DNA of 64,000 nucleotides from Verrucomicrobiia bacterium (GTDB taxonomy: Bacteria > Verrucomicrobiota > Verrucomicrobiia > Limisphaerales > JAEYXS01), in the NCBI GenBank assembly GCA_036405135.1, contig DASWYF010000022.1:62001-126000 (forward strand), written 5' to 3'. The translations under genes and the position numbers were made by a program. This document shows, in pieces, positions 52,487 through 62,064 of the stretch. The notes beneath the pieces are model-generated. The model saw only the letters and a program-made list of their open reading frames with translations, did no database searches and was not told the origin of the DNA. The stretch's first letter is position 1. The number at the start of each line of letters is the position of its first letter.

Positions 52487-52843
52487 ATGAAACTAATCCT
52501 ATCAACGCACAACGTGACGCTTACCAAAGCTATCGAGGACCATATCATGGACCGCATCGACAAGCTGGAGCATCTGGACCGGTGGGCGATCAACGCGCGT
52601 GTGATCCTGGAACATGACAACACCAAGACGGCGGATGACAACTATACTGTCTCCATGCGCCTGATGGTGCCAGGACCGGACCTGTTCGCGGAAGATACGG
52701 AAAGCGATCTGTATACCGCGATCGATATGGTGACGAAAAAGATCGAACAGCAGATCCGCAAACGGCAGGGCAAACGCAAAGATCGCAAGCAATCCCAGGC
52801 CTCGCGCGGCAAACGCGCACGGCAGGAAGCGGCCCTCAAGTAA
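52487..52843 (+). CDS. hpf: Ribosome hibernation-promoting factor
   Basis: A 118-residue protein of the HPF/YfiA fold: KLILSTHNVTLTKAIEDHIMDRIDKLEHL, then DLFAEDTESDLYTAIDMVTKKIEQQIRKRQ, with a basic tail (95-118). This is the short form without the dimerising C-terminal domain. It blocks the decoding centre in resting ribosomes. Confidence 0.93.
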   Translation: MKLILSTHNVTLTKAIEDHIMDRIDKLEHLDRWAINARVILEHDNTKTADDNYTVSMRLMVPGPDLFAEDTESDLYTAIDMVTKKIEQQIRKRQGKRKDRKQSQASRGKRARQEAALK

Positions 52844-52874
52844 GGCGCATAGAATAGATTCCGATGTTTAAATC

Positions 52875-52916
52875 CAGCCTGCGCTGCATTATCGTCAGCG
52901 CGGGCTGATTTATTTT
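52875..52916 (+). terminator. Terminator of hpf
   Basis: Twelve-bp stem CAGCCTGCGCTG / CAGCGCGGGCTG (52875-52886, 52896-52907; one G-U pair), then ATTTATTTT. It ends just before the next start codon at 52919. Confidence 0.85.
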
Positions 52917-52918
52917 CC

Positions 52919-54139
52919 ATGCTGTTACGTGCGCGCATATTGCTGCCGGTGACTGCTCCGCCGATAGAAAACGGCGGAGTGCTTGTGCGTGACGGAAGAA
53001 TCGTCGCATCAGGAAGATGGCCGGAGGTTTGTGCGCTGGCATCTGGAGATGAGATCATCGATCTGGGCAATGTCATCTTGATGCCGGGATTGGTGAATGC
53101 CCATGCGCATCTGGAATACACCGGCTTGGCCGGGCAATTCAGCGGTGCGAATGGTTTCACCCAGTGGGTGCGGGACATCAATGCGAGCAAGCAGAAGTTC
53201 AATCGTGATACTGCGACGGAGCAATGGCTGACCGGAGCGGCGATGCTGGTGGATAGCGGCACGACGACGGTGGCGGATGTGCAGACGCGGGTGGGCACAG
53301 AGACGGCAGATCCCAAGCTGACAGCCTTGCGTGTAATGCCTTTCATCGAGATGACGGGGGTGATCAGCCGTCGTGCGCCAGTTGATCTGCTCACGGAAGC
53401 GGACACATTTTTAAAAGGCGGAGGTGGTTATTCGCCGCATTCTCCTTATGCCACGATGCCGGGTTTGCTGGAGCTGACGGCGACGCAGGCAGCGGAAAAC
53501 GGGCGGGTGGTGATGATCCATGTGGCGGAATCGGCTGATGAATTTGAGATGTTCACGCAGCGGTGCGGGCCGTTGTATGAGCTGATCGCCTCGCTGGGGC
53601 GGCCGATGGAGGATTGCGATGGGCGCACGCCGTTGCAGCAGGTAGCAAAGAGCGGGCTGTTGCAAAAGAAAACGGTGCTCGTGCATGCCAATTATCTTAC
53701 GGATGACGATGTGGTCCTCACCGGCAACAGTGGAGCGAGTGTGGTGCATTGTCCAAGTTCGCACGCCTTCTTCGAGCACGAGGAGTTTCGTTGTTTTGAT
53801 CTGAAACGGAGCGGTGTGAACATCTGTCTGGGCACGGACAGCTTGGCCACGATGAATCCAGAAGGGGGGCGCGCGCCGGAATTGAACATGCTGACGGAGA
53901 TGCGCCGCTTCCGGCTGAAGCATATGGATTTGATGGCGCGCGATGTCCTGGCCATGGCGACGGTGAATGCGGCGCGAGCATTGGGAGTGGCGAATGATTT
54001 GGGGAGCTTGCAGGCGGGAAACAAGGCAGATGCCATTGCGATCCCTTATAACGGAGGTCTGAAGCTGGCGGAGGAATCGATTTTGTCCTCGGATGCACGG
54101 GTGGAAGCGAGCTTCATCAATGGACGTCGAATCAAGTAA
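52919..54139 (+). CDS. Amidohydrolase-family deaminase
   Basis: A 406-residue metal-dependent hydrolase of the MtaD/SsnA/aminodeoxyfutalosine-deaminase group: NAHAHLEYTGL (metal HxH, about 61-66), MIHVAESADE (third His and Glu), VHANYLTDDD and LGTDSLATMN (catalytic Asp). It removes an amino group from a purine-like ring. It starts the operon that continues with an SDR and the biotin genes. Substrate cannot be fixed; no menaquinone genes support aminodeoxyfutalosine. Confidence 0.85.
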   Translation: MLLRARILLPVTAPPIENGGVLVRDGRIVASGRWPEVCALASGDEIIDLGNVILMPGLVNAHAHLEYTGLAGQFSGANGFTQWVRDINASKQKFNRDTATEQWLTGAAMLVDSGTTTVADVQTRVGTETADPKLTALRVMPFIEMTGVISRRAPVDLLTEADTFLKGGGGYSPHSPYATMPGLLELTATQAAENGRVVMIHVAESADEFEMFTQRCGPLYELIASLGRPMEDCDGRTPLQQVAKSGLLQKKTVLVHANYLTDDDVVLTGNSGASVVHCPSSHAFFEHEEFRCFDLKRSGVNICLGTDSLATMNPEGGRAPELNMLTEMRRFRLKHMDLMARDVLAMATVNAARALGVANDLGSLQAGNKADAIAIPYNGGLKLAEESILSSDARVEASFINGRRIK

Positions 54140-54146
54140 TGAGAGT

Positions 54147-54866
54147 ATGAGTGAAACGATTTCCAAACGGGTGGCTTTGATCACGGGTGCTGCTGGCGGA
54201 TTAGGTGCCGCAGTGGGGAAGGAATTGGTGTCGAGCGGTTGGGAAGTGGTGGCGGGATGGAATCGAAGGGCGGTGACGGAAGCCGGGGGGATGCACCCGG
54301 TGGCTTTGGATGTGACAAATGCCGAGAGTGTGTCGAAGGCGGTGGAGGAGACTTTGAAGCGATGTGGCAAAATCGATCTGCTAGTGAACAATGCGGGAGT
54401 GACGGTGAACCAGATGCTGCCGCAGACTTCAGAGGAGGATTGGAATCGCGTGATCGATGTGAACCTGCGAGGAGCGTTTCTTTGCTCCAAGGCAGTAATT
54501 CGTGGGATGTTCAAGCAGCGGTCCGGTCATGTGATCAATATTTCGAGTTTTGCGGCGCGTTCGGGACCGCGTGGACAGGCGGCATATGCGGCGGCGAAAG
54601 CGGCGTTGATCGGATTCACGCAATCGATGGCGAAAGAGTGCGGGGGGCGTAATGTGCAGGCGAATGTGATTTTGCCCGGGGTGCTGCCGACTGGGATGAC
54701 GGAGGGGCTTCCAGAGGAAGTCATGAAGGCGTTTGCGGAAGCGAATGCGCTGGGGCGGATCAATGAAGTAGAGGAAGTGGCGCGGTTCATTGCGAATCTG
54801 GCGGAGATGAAGAACGTTTCAGGGCAGGTTTTCCAGCTCGACAGCCGCATTGCACCTTGGACGTGA
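54147..54866 (+). CDS. Short-chain dehydrogenase/reductase (FabG-like)
   Basis: From the ATG at 54147 (MSETISKRVALITGAAGGLG) 239 residues. Rossmann motif TGAAGGLGAAVG, NNAG, catalytic Ser in INISSFAARSG and Y-A-A-A-K in QAAYAAAKAALIG. The substrate loop LPGVLPTGMTEGLP is FabG-like. Its place before bioF suggests reduction of a 3-oxoacyl intermediate for pimeloyl supply; a simpler role as general FabG is possible. The stop overlaps the bioF GTG start (GTGA). Confidence 0.88.
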   Translation: MSETISKRVALITGAAGGLGAAVGKELVSSGWEVVAGWNRRAVTEAGGMHPVALDVTNAESVSKAVEETLKRCGKIDLLVNNAGVTVNQMLPQTSEEDWNRVIDVNLRGAFLCSKAVIRGMFKQRSGHVINISSFAARSGPRGQAAYAAAKAALIGFTQSMAKECGGRNVQANVILPGVLPTGMTEGLPEEVMKAFAEANALGRINEVEEVARFIANLAEMKNVSGQVFQLDSRIAPWT

Positions 54867-56104
54867 AACCGCATAATGGCCGCACCGTGGCGTCGCGAAA
54901 ACATAATCTGTCCGGTGCGCTGGATGAACAGCTTGATGAGATACTCGAGCTGGGCCTGATGCGGAATCTGCGTGAAGTGGATTCGCCGCAGGGCGTGACT
55001 GTGCAGGTGGAGGGCAGCGAGTGTCTGAATTTTTCCTCCAATGATTATCTGGGGCTGGCGAATCATCCTTTACTTAAAGAAGCGGCGATCAAGGCGATCG
55101 AGAAGTATGGTGTCGGCTCGGGGGCTTCGAGGTTGATCTGTGGGAATATCCGGCCGCATGTGGAGCTGGAGGAGGCGATTGCCGCGTTCAAGGGAACGGA
55201 AGCGGCGCTGGCATTTTCATCCGGTTATGCAGCGGCAGTGGGGACGATCAGTGCCTTGCTCGGTCGCGATGACATTGTGGTGTTGGATAAACTGTGTCAT
55301 GCGAGCCTGATTGACGGAGCGCGGTTGAGCGGGGCGAAGCTGCGTATCTTTGCGCATAATGATCTGCAGAAGCTGGAGACGATTTTGAAGTGGGCGACGC
55401 GTCCGCAAGGTGAAGGGGCGCAGGCGCGGCGCATTCTGGTGATCACGGAGAGTGTGTTCTCGATGGATGGGGATATTTCGCCGCTAAAGAATGTCGCAGA
55501 GCTGACACATCAGTATGGCGGGTGGCTGATGGTGGATGAGGCGCATTCGGTAGGGTTATTCGGTGAACAACGGCGGGGATTGGCAGAAGCCTTCGAGATG
55601 CATGATGACATCGATATTCATTTCGGTACGTTGGGCAAGGCGGTTGGGGCTTCGGGTGGTTATGTGGCGGGGAATGCGACACTTATTAATTTCCTCATCA
55701 ACAAGGCGCGCAGTTTTATTTTCTCCACGGCACCTTTGCCCGCAGTGGCTGCAGCGGCTACGGCGGGGATTCGGTTGATTCAAAGTGAAGAGGGTGAGCA
55801 TCGGAGACAGCGCGTGTGGTCGTTGATTGATCATTTGAAATCGGAATTGCTGGAACGCGGCATCACGCTACCTCCGACGCAGAGTGCGATTGTGCCGATT
55901 CTTTTGGGGCAGGAAGACAGGGCACGCAAGGTGGCGGCGGAGTTGTTGAAGCGCGGCATCTATGTGCCGGCCATCCGTTATCCGACGGTGGCGATGGGGA
56001 AGGCGAGGTTGCGTGTTTCCATGACGGCGAATCATGAAGTGGAGCAGATTCAGCAGCTTTGCGTTGTGCTGGCGGAGACGTTGAATAAATTTCCTGAAGC
56101 ATGA
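54863..56104 (+). CDS. bioF: 8-amino-7-oxononanoate synthase
   Basis: The GTG at 54863 is coupled to the SDR stop by 4 bp, as are the other junctions here; a TTG at 54857 is an alternative. The 413-residue alpha-oxoamine synthase has NFSSNDYLGLANHP, GVGSGASRLICG, VDEAHSVGLFGEQ and the PLP lysine in TLGKAVGASGGYVAG. It condenses pimeloyl-thioester with alanine. A glycine C-acetyltransferase is excluded mainly by the bioA neighbour. Ends with ATGA overlap to bioA. Confidence 0.92.
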   Translation: MKPHNGRTVASRKHNLSGALDEQLDEILELGLMRNLREVDSPQGVTVQVEGSECLNFSSNDYLGLANHPLLKEAAIKAIEKYGVGSGASRLICGNIRPHVELEEAIAAFKGTEAALAFSSGYAAAVGTISALLGRDDIVVLDKLCHASLIDGARLSGAKLRIFAHNDLQKLETILKWATRPQGEGAQARRILVITESVFSMDGDISPLKNVAELTHQYGGWLMVDEAHSVGLFGEQRRGLAEAFEMHDDIDIHFGTLGKAVGASGGYVAGNATLINFLINKARSFIFSTAPLPAVAAAATAGIRLIQSEEGEHRRQRVWSLIDHLKSELLERGITLPPTQSAIVPILLGQEDRARKVAAELLKRGIYVPAIRYPTVAMGKARLRVSMTANHEVEQIQQLCVVLAETLNKFPEA

Positions 56105-57573
56105 GCACGCCTGCCAAACTTGATCAGCAATATGTATGGCATCCGTTCACGCAGATGCGTGACTGGCTGCGTATGGAGCCGATCGTGATCGCGTCGGGCA
56201 AAGGTGCGGTGCTGCGTGATACGAAGGGGAGGGAGTATCTGGATGGCAATGCGTCTATCTGGACGAATCTGCACGGCCATGCGCATCCGAAAATCAATGA
56301 GGCAATCAAGAAGCAGCTTGGGAAGATCGCGCACAGTTCGGCTCTAGGACTGGCGAATCAACCGGCATCGTTCTTGGCGGAGCGATTGGTGAAAGCGGCG
56401 AACACGGGGGTGAACGGAGCGAGCAAGCACTTCGCGAAGGTGTTTTATTCGGACGATGGGTCGACGGCGCTCGAGGTGGCGTTGAAACTGGCGTATGAAT
56501 TCACGCGTCGCTCGGGCAAGAGCAAGCAGCCGAAGTTCATATCGCTCGAAGGGGCGTATCACGGAGACACGGTGGGGGCGGTGAGCTTGGGGCACATTGA
56601 TTTGTTTCATAAGGCTTACAAGGGGTTGCTGTTTTCGGCGGATAAGTTGAAGGCGCCGTATTGCTATCGTTGTCCGTTCAACAAGGCGAAGCCGGAGCGG
56701 GCGGATGCGCGGACATATCGGAAGTGCAATTGGGAGTGCACGAAGCAGGCGGAGAAGGTTTTTTCAGCGCAGAAGAAAAAGGGCAATGCATATGCGGGGT
56801 TTGCGTTTGAACCTTTGATGCAAGGGGCGGCGGGGATGATCGCGCAGCCTTCGGGATGGTTGAAAACGGTGACGGATATCGCGAAGGGGCATGGGGCATT
56901 GCTCATCGCGGATGAGGTGATGACGGGGTTTGGACGCACGGGGATCAGTTGCCGCGTGCATCGGGAGGCAATCATCCGGGCGGAGAAGCGGCCGGTGAGC
57001 AAGACGCTCTTCGCGTGTCAGCGACCTGAGGTGGAGCCGGACTTTCTGTGTCTCGCGAAAGGGCTGACGGGTGGTTATCTGCCGATGGCGGCGACGTTGA
57101 CGACGCAAAAGGTGTTCGATGCTTTCTTGGGTGAATATCACGAGTTCAAGACGTTTTTTCATGGGCATAGCTATACGGGGAATCAGTTGGGTGCGGCGGC
57201 TGGATTGGCGAGCTTGGATCTGTTGGAGACGGAGAAATCTTTGCGTGAGCGGGCGGTCTTGCAACAGACGATGCATGAGGAGTTGAAGGCGTTGTGGGCA
57301 TCGCCGTATGTGGGGGATGTGCGGCAGGTGGGGTTGGTGGCGGGGATTGAGTTGGTGAAGGATTGGCGCACGCGGAAGCCGTTTGAGTTGAAAGAGCAGG
57401 CTGGGATACGGGTGTGTCAGGCGATGGCGAAGCGGGGGGTGTTGACGCGGCCGATCGGGAGTGTGATCGCGTTGATGCCGCCGTATTGCATGAAGCCAGC
57501 GCAGGTGAAGCGGATGGTGGCGGTGTTGCGCGAGGCGATCGAAGAAACTTTTCCGAAAGCGAACGGGTCATGA
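56101..57573 (+). CDS. bioA: Adenosylmethionine-8-amino-7-oxononanoate aminotransferase
   Basis: A 490-residue class III aminotransferase. YVWHPFTQMRDW is the BioA start block; the substrate Ser/Tyr region YHGDTVGAVSLG, ADEVMTGFGRTG with the PLP Asp, and the PLP Lys in CLAKGLTGGYLPMAAT are present. An insertion with Cys residues (YCYRCPF ... CNWECTKQ) near 190-220 is typical of the longer BioA branch. It makes 7,8-diaminononanoate. bioB, bioC and bioD are not in the window. Confidence 0.93.
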   Translation: MSTPAKLDQQYVWHPFTQMRDWLRMEPIVIASGKGAVLRDTKGREYLDGNASIWTNLHGHAHPKINEAIKKQLGKIAHSSALGLANQPASFLAERLVKAANTGVNGASKHFAKVFYSDDGSTALEVALKLAYEFTRRSGKSKQPKFISLEGAYHGDTVGAVSLGHIDLFHKAYKGLLFSADKLKAPYCYRCPFNKAKPERADARTYRKCNWECTKQAEKVFSAQKKKGNAYAGFAFEPLMQGAAGMIAQPSGWLKTVTDIAKGHGALLIADEVMTGFGRTGISCRVHREAIIRAEKRPVSKTLFACQRPEVEPDFLCLAKGLTGGYLPMAATLTTQKVFDAFLGEYHEFKTFFHGHSYTGNQLGAAAGLASLDLLETEKSLRERAVLQQTMHEELKALWASPYVGDVRQVGLVAGIELVKDWRTRKPFELKEQAGIRVCQAMAKRGVLTRPIGSVIALMPPYCMKPAQVKRMVAVLREAIEETFPKANGS

Positions 57574-57893
57574 GCGAGCCGAAGAAGAAAGCGAAGAAAA
57601 CATCGTGGACGATGGCGGAGTGGCAGAAGCGATGTGCGTGGTGCACGAAGATCATCAAGGCCAATGATCCGGTATTCGGCATCAGCATCAGTTTGCGTGC
57701 GGAGGCGTTCAAGGAATTCACGCCGGGGAGCGTGCAACCGTTGCTGCTATTTTCTGCGGGCAAGACTGTGGCGATGATGGTGGTGACGGAGGATTCTCCA
57801 GCGAAGAAGGCGGGGAAGGATGCGATGTTTCAGCTTTGCTCGGAGGAGTGTGCGCAGAAGTTGCAGGTGGCGTTGCAGCAGGAATTGGGATGA
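57570..57893 (+). CDS. Hypothetical protein with two Cys pairs
   Basis: A 107-residue protein coupled to bioA by an ATGA overlap. A Lys-rich start (SEPKKKAKK) is followed by C22-x2-C25 (CAWC), a beta-rich middle, and C90-x3-C94 (CSEEC) near the end, which together could hold one zinc ion as in FCS/TRASH-type fingers. I know no function. Its tight coupling to the biotin genes is the main clue. Confidence 0.75.
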   Translation: MSEPKKKAKKTSWTMAEWQKRCAWCTKIIKANDPVFGISISLRAEAFKEFTPGSVQPLLLFSAGKTVAMMVVTEDSPAKKAGKDAMFQLCSEECAQKLQVALQQELG

Positions 57894-58025
57894 TTTTCGG
57901 GCGTTTTGCACGTTTTGCTTGCGGTGACTTTTTTGAAAGTCCATAACGGCGGTTACGGTGGCAACTGTGTGCAGGTTCCTGTTCACTGCAAACAAGGTTG
58001 CCGCCAAAAACCTGTTGTTATTTGC

Positions 58026-59918
58026 ATGATCCAAGCAAGCAGCTCGCCCATCGGAGATGAGGGACTCTCTCACGAGACATTAAGAGCTTCATCGCCGGTA
58101 GAGGATTATCTGACCCGATTGCAGCAGTCCTTCGCAGAGGTACGGAGCGGAGCGGTGGCGACATATATCCCTGAACTGGCTAAAGCGAATCCTGAGTGGT
58201 TCGGCATCTGCGTCGTCACCGCAGGCGGAAATGTCTATGAGGTGGGAGACAGCGGTCAGCATTTTACCATCCAATCCATCTCCAAGCCGTTTGTGTATGG
58301 GATGGCCTTGGAGGACAACACCCGAGCGGTAGTGATGTCAAAGGTGGGAGTCGAGCCTACGGGTGATGTGTTCAATGCGATCAGCCTGGAGCAGGGAACG
58401 GGCAGACCGCGTAATCCGATGATCAATGCGGGGGCGATTGCCACGGCTGGTCTGATCGCGGGCAAGACGCAGCAAATACGATTTCAGCGGATCTTGCAGA
58501 CATTTTCTGCGCTGGCTGGGCGGGAATTGTCATTGGACGAAGAGGTTTACCGTTCGGAAAGCGAGACGGGACATAGAAACCGGGCGATCGGTCATATGCT
58601 GAGAAACTTTGACATTCTCACTGAGGCACCAGAGCCCGTTGTGGATTTATATTTCAAGCAATGCTCGATCTCGGTGACATGCCGTGATCTGGCTATGATG
58701 GCAGCGACGCTGGCGAATCGCGGAGTGAATCCCGTGACCGGGAAGCAGGCGATGCGTGGTGAATATGTGGAGAGTGTGCTGAGTGTGATGGGTTCTTGCG
58801 GGATGTATGACTATGCGGGTGAGTGGATTTACCGAGTCGGCATGCCGGCCAAGAGCGGGGTGGCGGGCGGGATCATCGCGGTCTTACCGGGGCAAATGGG
58901 CATCGGAGTGTTCTCACCGCGATTGGACGAGCACGGCAACAGCGTGCGGGGGATCAAGGTCTGTGATGCGATTTCACGGCATCTGGATTTGCATCTGTTC
59001 AACACGCCATCGATGAGCAAGTCGGTGGTGCGGTTAAAATTTAATGGTTCGGAAGTGAATTCGAGCCGGGTCCGGACGAAGGAGGAGACGTTGCTTTTGC
59101 GGGAACACGGTCGGGGCATCCAAATATACCAATTGCAGGGGCACCTGATGTTTGCCACGGCCGAAGTGTTTGTGAGGAGCGTGGTGGATTCGATGGCGAC
59201 ACTGGATTATCTGGTGCTGGACTTCAAACATACGTTGAGCCTCAACGAGAGTGCGAGTCATCTGATCTACGATGTGGTAGTGAAGCTGGCTGCTGCCGAC
59301 AAGACGGTGATCTTCACCAATACCGCAAAGGTCCCGGGATTGCGGCGTTACATGCGAATCAAGCTGAAAGAGCGGTTTGAAGCATTGTACCAGACTTTCA
59401 GCGATGTGGACCCGGCGTTGGAGTGGTGCGAAAACCAGATACTGAGCCAGTATCTGCCCGTGTGGTCTTCGGAGGTGACGGAGGAAGCAGAGGAGTATGA
59501 ATTGTTTGAGGGGCTGAAGGGTGAGGAGAAACGCTTGGTGAAGGGATTGCTACAATCCAAGCATTATGCGAAGGGGGAGATCATCGTGCAGTTCGGGGAG
59601 GCGGCGAAAGAACTGTTCTTTTTGAAGTCCGGCAGTGCCAGTGTGACGGTCACCTTGGCCAGCGGCGTGCAGAAACGGATCGCCACGTTCTCGCCCGGCA
59701 TGGCGTTCGGAGAGATGGCATTGCTGGATGGGGCGCCGCGGTCGGCGGTGGTGGTGGCGGACACCAAGGTGATATGCGAACTGCTGACATTGGGGGATTT
59801 CGAGGCATTGGGCGAGACGCATCCGGCCATCAAGATCAAGTTGCTGAAGAACCTGGCACTGGGACTCTGCCGCAAGTTACGCAAGGCGAATCGCGAGATC
59901 AGTGTGTTTGACTATTGA
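58026..59918 (+). CDS. glsA: Glutaminase fused to STAS and cNMP-binding domains
   Basis: From the ATG at 58026 the protein has 630 residues. Residues 25-320 are a glutaminase A: the nucleophile S84 in S-I-S-K87 (QSISKPF), the NPMINAGAIA block, and SGVAGGIIAVLPG. Residues about 375-480 are a STAS domain (GIQIYQLQGHLMFATAE, LDYLVLDFKH), and 515-625 a cyclic-nucleotide-binding domain (FSPGMAFGEMALLDGAPRSA). Glutamine hydrolysis may thus be gated by cAMP or a related ligand through the fused parts. An upstream in-frame start at 57906 would add an unconserved leader. Confidence 0.9.
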   Translation: MIQASSSPIGDEGLSHETLRASSPVEDYLTRLQQSFAEVRSGAVATYIPELAKANPEWFGICVVTAGGNVYEVGDSGQHFTIQSISKPFVYGMALEDNTRAVVMSKVGVEPTGDVFNAISLEQGTGRPRNPMINAGAIATAGLIAGKTQQIRFQRILQTFSALAGRELSLDEEVYRSESETGHRNRAIGHMLRNFDILTEAPEPVVDLYFKQCSISVTCRDLAMMAATLANRGVNPVTGKQAMRGEYVESVLSVMGSCGMYDYAGEWIYRVGMPAKSGVAGGIIAVLPGQMGIGVFSPRLDEHGNSVRGIKVCDAISRHLDLHLFNTPSMSKSVVRLKFNGSEVNSSRVRTKEETLLLREHGRGIQIYQLQGHLMFATAEVFVRSVVDSMATLDYLVLDFKHTLSLNESASHLIYDVVVKLAAADKTVIFTNTAKVPGLRRYMRIKLKERFEALYQTFSDVDPALEWCENQILSQYLPVWSSEVTEEAEEYELFEGLKGEEKRLVKGLLQSKHYAKGEIIVQFGEAAKELFFLKSGSASVTVTLASGVQKRIATFSPGMAFGEMALLDGAPRSAVVVADTKVICELLTLGDFEALGETHPAIKIKLLKNLALGLCRKLRKANREISVFDY

Positions 59919-59980
59919 TGGTGAAGTGAGGCGATTCACGGCTTGCAGTTCTTTCTCCCCAGCGCAAGACTCGCTGCATC

Positions 59981-60883
59981 ATGAAATCTCCAGTGCTGCT
60001 TTGCACAATTTTGCTGGCCGCTTCATTTTTGCATGCGGCTGATGCACCGAAGGCCTCTTCACCAGATGACCAATACAAGAAGCTCACGCCGGACTCCATG
60101 GAGCAGCCGGGTGTGCCAAAGGGGAAGGTCACGGAATACGAGTGGAACGACAGCAAGATTTACCCTAATACGGTGCGAAAGTATTCTGTGTATGTCCCGG
60201 CACAGTATGATGCGAGCAAGCCTGCGTGTGTGTTCGTCTGCCAGGATGGCGTGATGTATAAGGCGCCGACGGTGTTCGATAATTTGATACACAAGAAGGA
60301 GATGCCGGTGACGATTGGTATCTTCATCCGGCCGGGTGACAGGCCGATGAAGCCGGGTGAACCGCCGCGCAAGCGTCCGGATGGACGTCCAGCATCCGCT
60401 ACGAATCGCAGCACGGAATATGACACGTTGAGCGATGTGTATTCCAAGTTCCTGCTGGAGGAGATCCTGCCGGAGGTGGGCAAGAAGTATAATCTGACGA
60501 AAGATCCGGAAGGCCGATGCATCGCGGGCAGCAGTTCGGGTGGCATCTGTGCGTGGACGGTTTGTTGGGAGCGTCCGGATCAGTTCCGCAAGTGCTTTAC
60601 CACAGTGGGCAGCTTTACGAACATCCGTGGGGGGAACAAGTATCCTGAACTGGTGAAGAACACGGAGAAGAAACCGATCCGTATCTTCCAGCAGGACGGT
60701 TCCAATGACATCGTGAACCAGTTCGGCTCCTGGCCGGAGGCGAACAAGGCGATGGCGGCAGCGCTGAAGGAGAAGGGGTATGACCACAAGTTTGTCTTTG
60801 GCGAAGGTGTGCATAGTGCGAATCATGGCACGCAACTGTTCCCGGAGGCGATGAAGTGGATGTGGCGGGACTATAAGAAATAA
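59981..60883 (+). CDS. Secreted alpha/beta-hydrolase esterase
   Basis: A 300-residue protein with signal peptide (1-20). The nucleophile elbow G183-S-S185-S-G187 (CIAGSSSGGICAW), acidic region and H in HSANHG (about 274-279) complete a likely Ser-Asp-His triad. The arrangement resembles the esterase D/Fes and CE1-type carbohydrate esterases abundant in Verrucomicrobia. Sugar-linked ester cleavage is a fair guess. Ends at a terminator. Confidence 0.85.
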   Translation: MKSPVLLCTILLAASFLHAADAPKASSPDDQYKKLTPDSMEQPGVPKGKVTEYEWNDSKIYPNTVRKYSVYVPAQYDASKPACVFVCQDGVMYKAPTVFDNLIHKKEMPVTIGIFIRPGDRPMKPGEPPRKRPDGRPASATNRSTEYDTLSDVYSKFLLEEILPEVGKKYNLTKDPEGRCIAGSSSGGICAWTVCWERPDQFRKCFTTVGSFTNIRGGNKYPELVKNTEKKPIRIFQQDGSNDIVNQFGSWPEANKAMAAALKEKGYDHKFVFGEGVHSANHGTQLFPEAMKWMWRDYKK

Positions 60884-60912
60884 GGGCGGATTTGGCTGAA
60901 TGGGAAAACTTG

Positions 60913-60950
60913 GAGCGCGTCGAATTTGAATAATTCGACGCGTTCTTTTT
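60913..60950 (+). terminator. Terminator of the esterase gene
   Basis: Fourteen-bp stem GAGCGCGTCGAATT / AATTCGACGCGTTC (60913-60926, 60932-60945; one G-U pair), 5-nt loop, then TTTTT. Confidence 0.92.
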
Positions 60951-60966
60951 AGGACATATAGGACTT

Positions 60967-62064
60967 ATGCGACATATATTGCTGGCGATTGCTTTGACGG
61001 TTTTGGGAGGTTTTCAGGTTTCGGCGGCTGAACTTAAGACCAAGAATGTGATCTATATCACGTTGGATGGATTGCGCTGGCAGGAGGTGTTCACGGGAGC
61101 GGAAGAGCAGTTGCTGACGAAGGAGAATGGCGGAGTGCGGGACACGAATGCGGTGCGACAGGCGTATTGGCGGGAGACGCCGGAAGCGCGGCGCGAGGCG
61201 TTGATGCCGTTTCTCTGGGGCGTGGTGGCCAAGCAGGGACAATTGCTCGGCAATACGAACAAGGGCAGTGCGGTGCGGGTGACGAATGGGATGAATTTCT
61301 CGTATCCGGGTTACAACGAGTTGCTATGCGGGTTTCCTGATCGACGGATCAACAGCAATGCGAAGCGGCTGAATCCGAATGTGACGATGCTGGAATGGCT
61401 GAACGGCAAGCCGGAGTTCAAGGGCAAGGTGGTGGCGTTCACGTGCTGGGATGTGTTCCCATATATCATCAATGTGGAGCGGAGCGGATTGCCGGTGTAT
61501 GGGGATGTCGAATCGTTTCAGAAACTACCAGCCGGTGGAAATAATGATGTGTTGAAGCAGTTGGCGAGCGATACTGTGCCAGTGTTCAAGGGCGTGTTGC
61601 CGGATTCATTTGTGTATCACGCAGCGGTGGAGAACCTCAAGACGCAGAAGCCACGGCTGATGTATCTTTCATTTGGCGATACGGATGATTGGGCGCATGA
61701 GGGGCGGTATGATCTGGTGCTGGAATCGGCGCGGCTGGCAGATGGGATGATCCGCAAGTTGTGGGAGACAATCCAATCGCTGCCGGAGTATAAGGACAAG
61801 ACGACGATTGTGATTGCGACGGATCATGGTCGTGGTGGCGGGAAGAGTGATTGGAAGAATCATGGCGCGGCGACGATCGGGGCGGATCATATCTGGCTGG
61901 GAGCTCTCGGGCCGGATACGCCGCCATTGGGTGAGCGGACGAATATCAGCAATGTAGGGCAGAACCAGATCGCGGCGACGGTAGCGGCGTTCTTGGGGAA
62001 GGATTATTGCGCAGAGGTGCCGCAGGCGGGTCGGGTAGTCGAAGAACTGATTAAGCGGAAATAG
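60967..62064 (+). CDS. Alkaline-phosphatase-superfamily hydrolase, secreted
   Basis: A 365-residue protein with signal peptide (1-20). Metal motifs of the superfamily: VIYITLDGLRWQEVFTG near the start, FGDTDDWAHEGRYD in the middle and IATDHGRGGGKSDWKNHGAA near the end. A conserved nucleophile Thr or Ser is probably in GMNFSYPGYNELLCGF. It could be a phosphodiesterase or a sulfatase-like enzyme; no C-x-P-S-R motif is present, so it is not a type I sulfatase. Confidence 0.85.
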   Translation: MRHILLAIALTVLGGFQVSAAELKTKNVIYITLDGLRWQEVFTGAEEQLLTKENGGVRDTNAVRQAYWRETPEARREALMPFLWGVVAKQGQLLGNTNKGSAVRVTNGMNFSYPGYNELLCGFPDRRINSNAKRLNPNVTMLEWLNGKPEFKGKVVAFTCWDVFPYIINVERSGLPVYGDVESFQKLPAGGNNDVLKQLASDTVPVFKGVLPDSFVYHAAVENLKTQKPRLMYLSFGDTDDWAHEGRYDLVLESARLADGMIRKLWETIQSLPEYKDKTTIVIATDHGRGGGKSDWKNHGAATIGADHIWLGALGPDTPPLGERTNISNVGQNQIAATVAAFLGKDYCAEVPQAGRVVEELIKRK

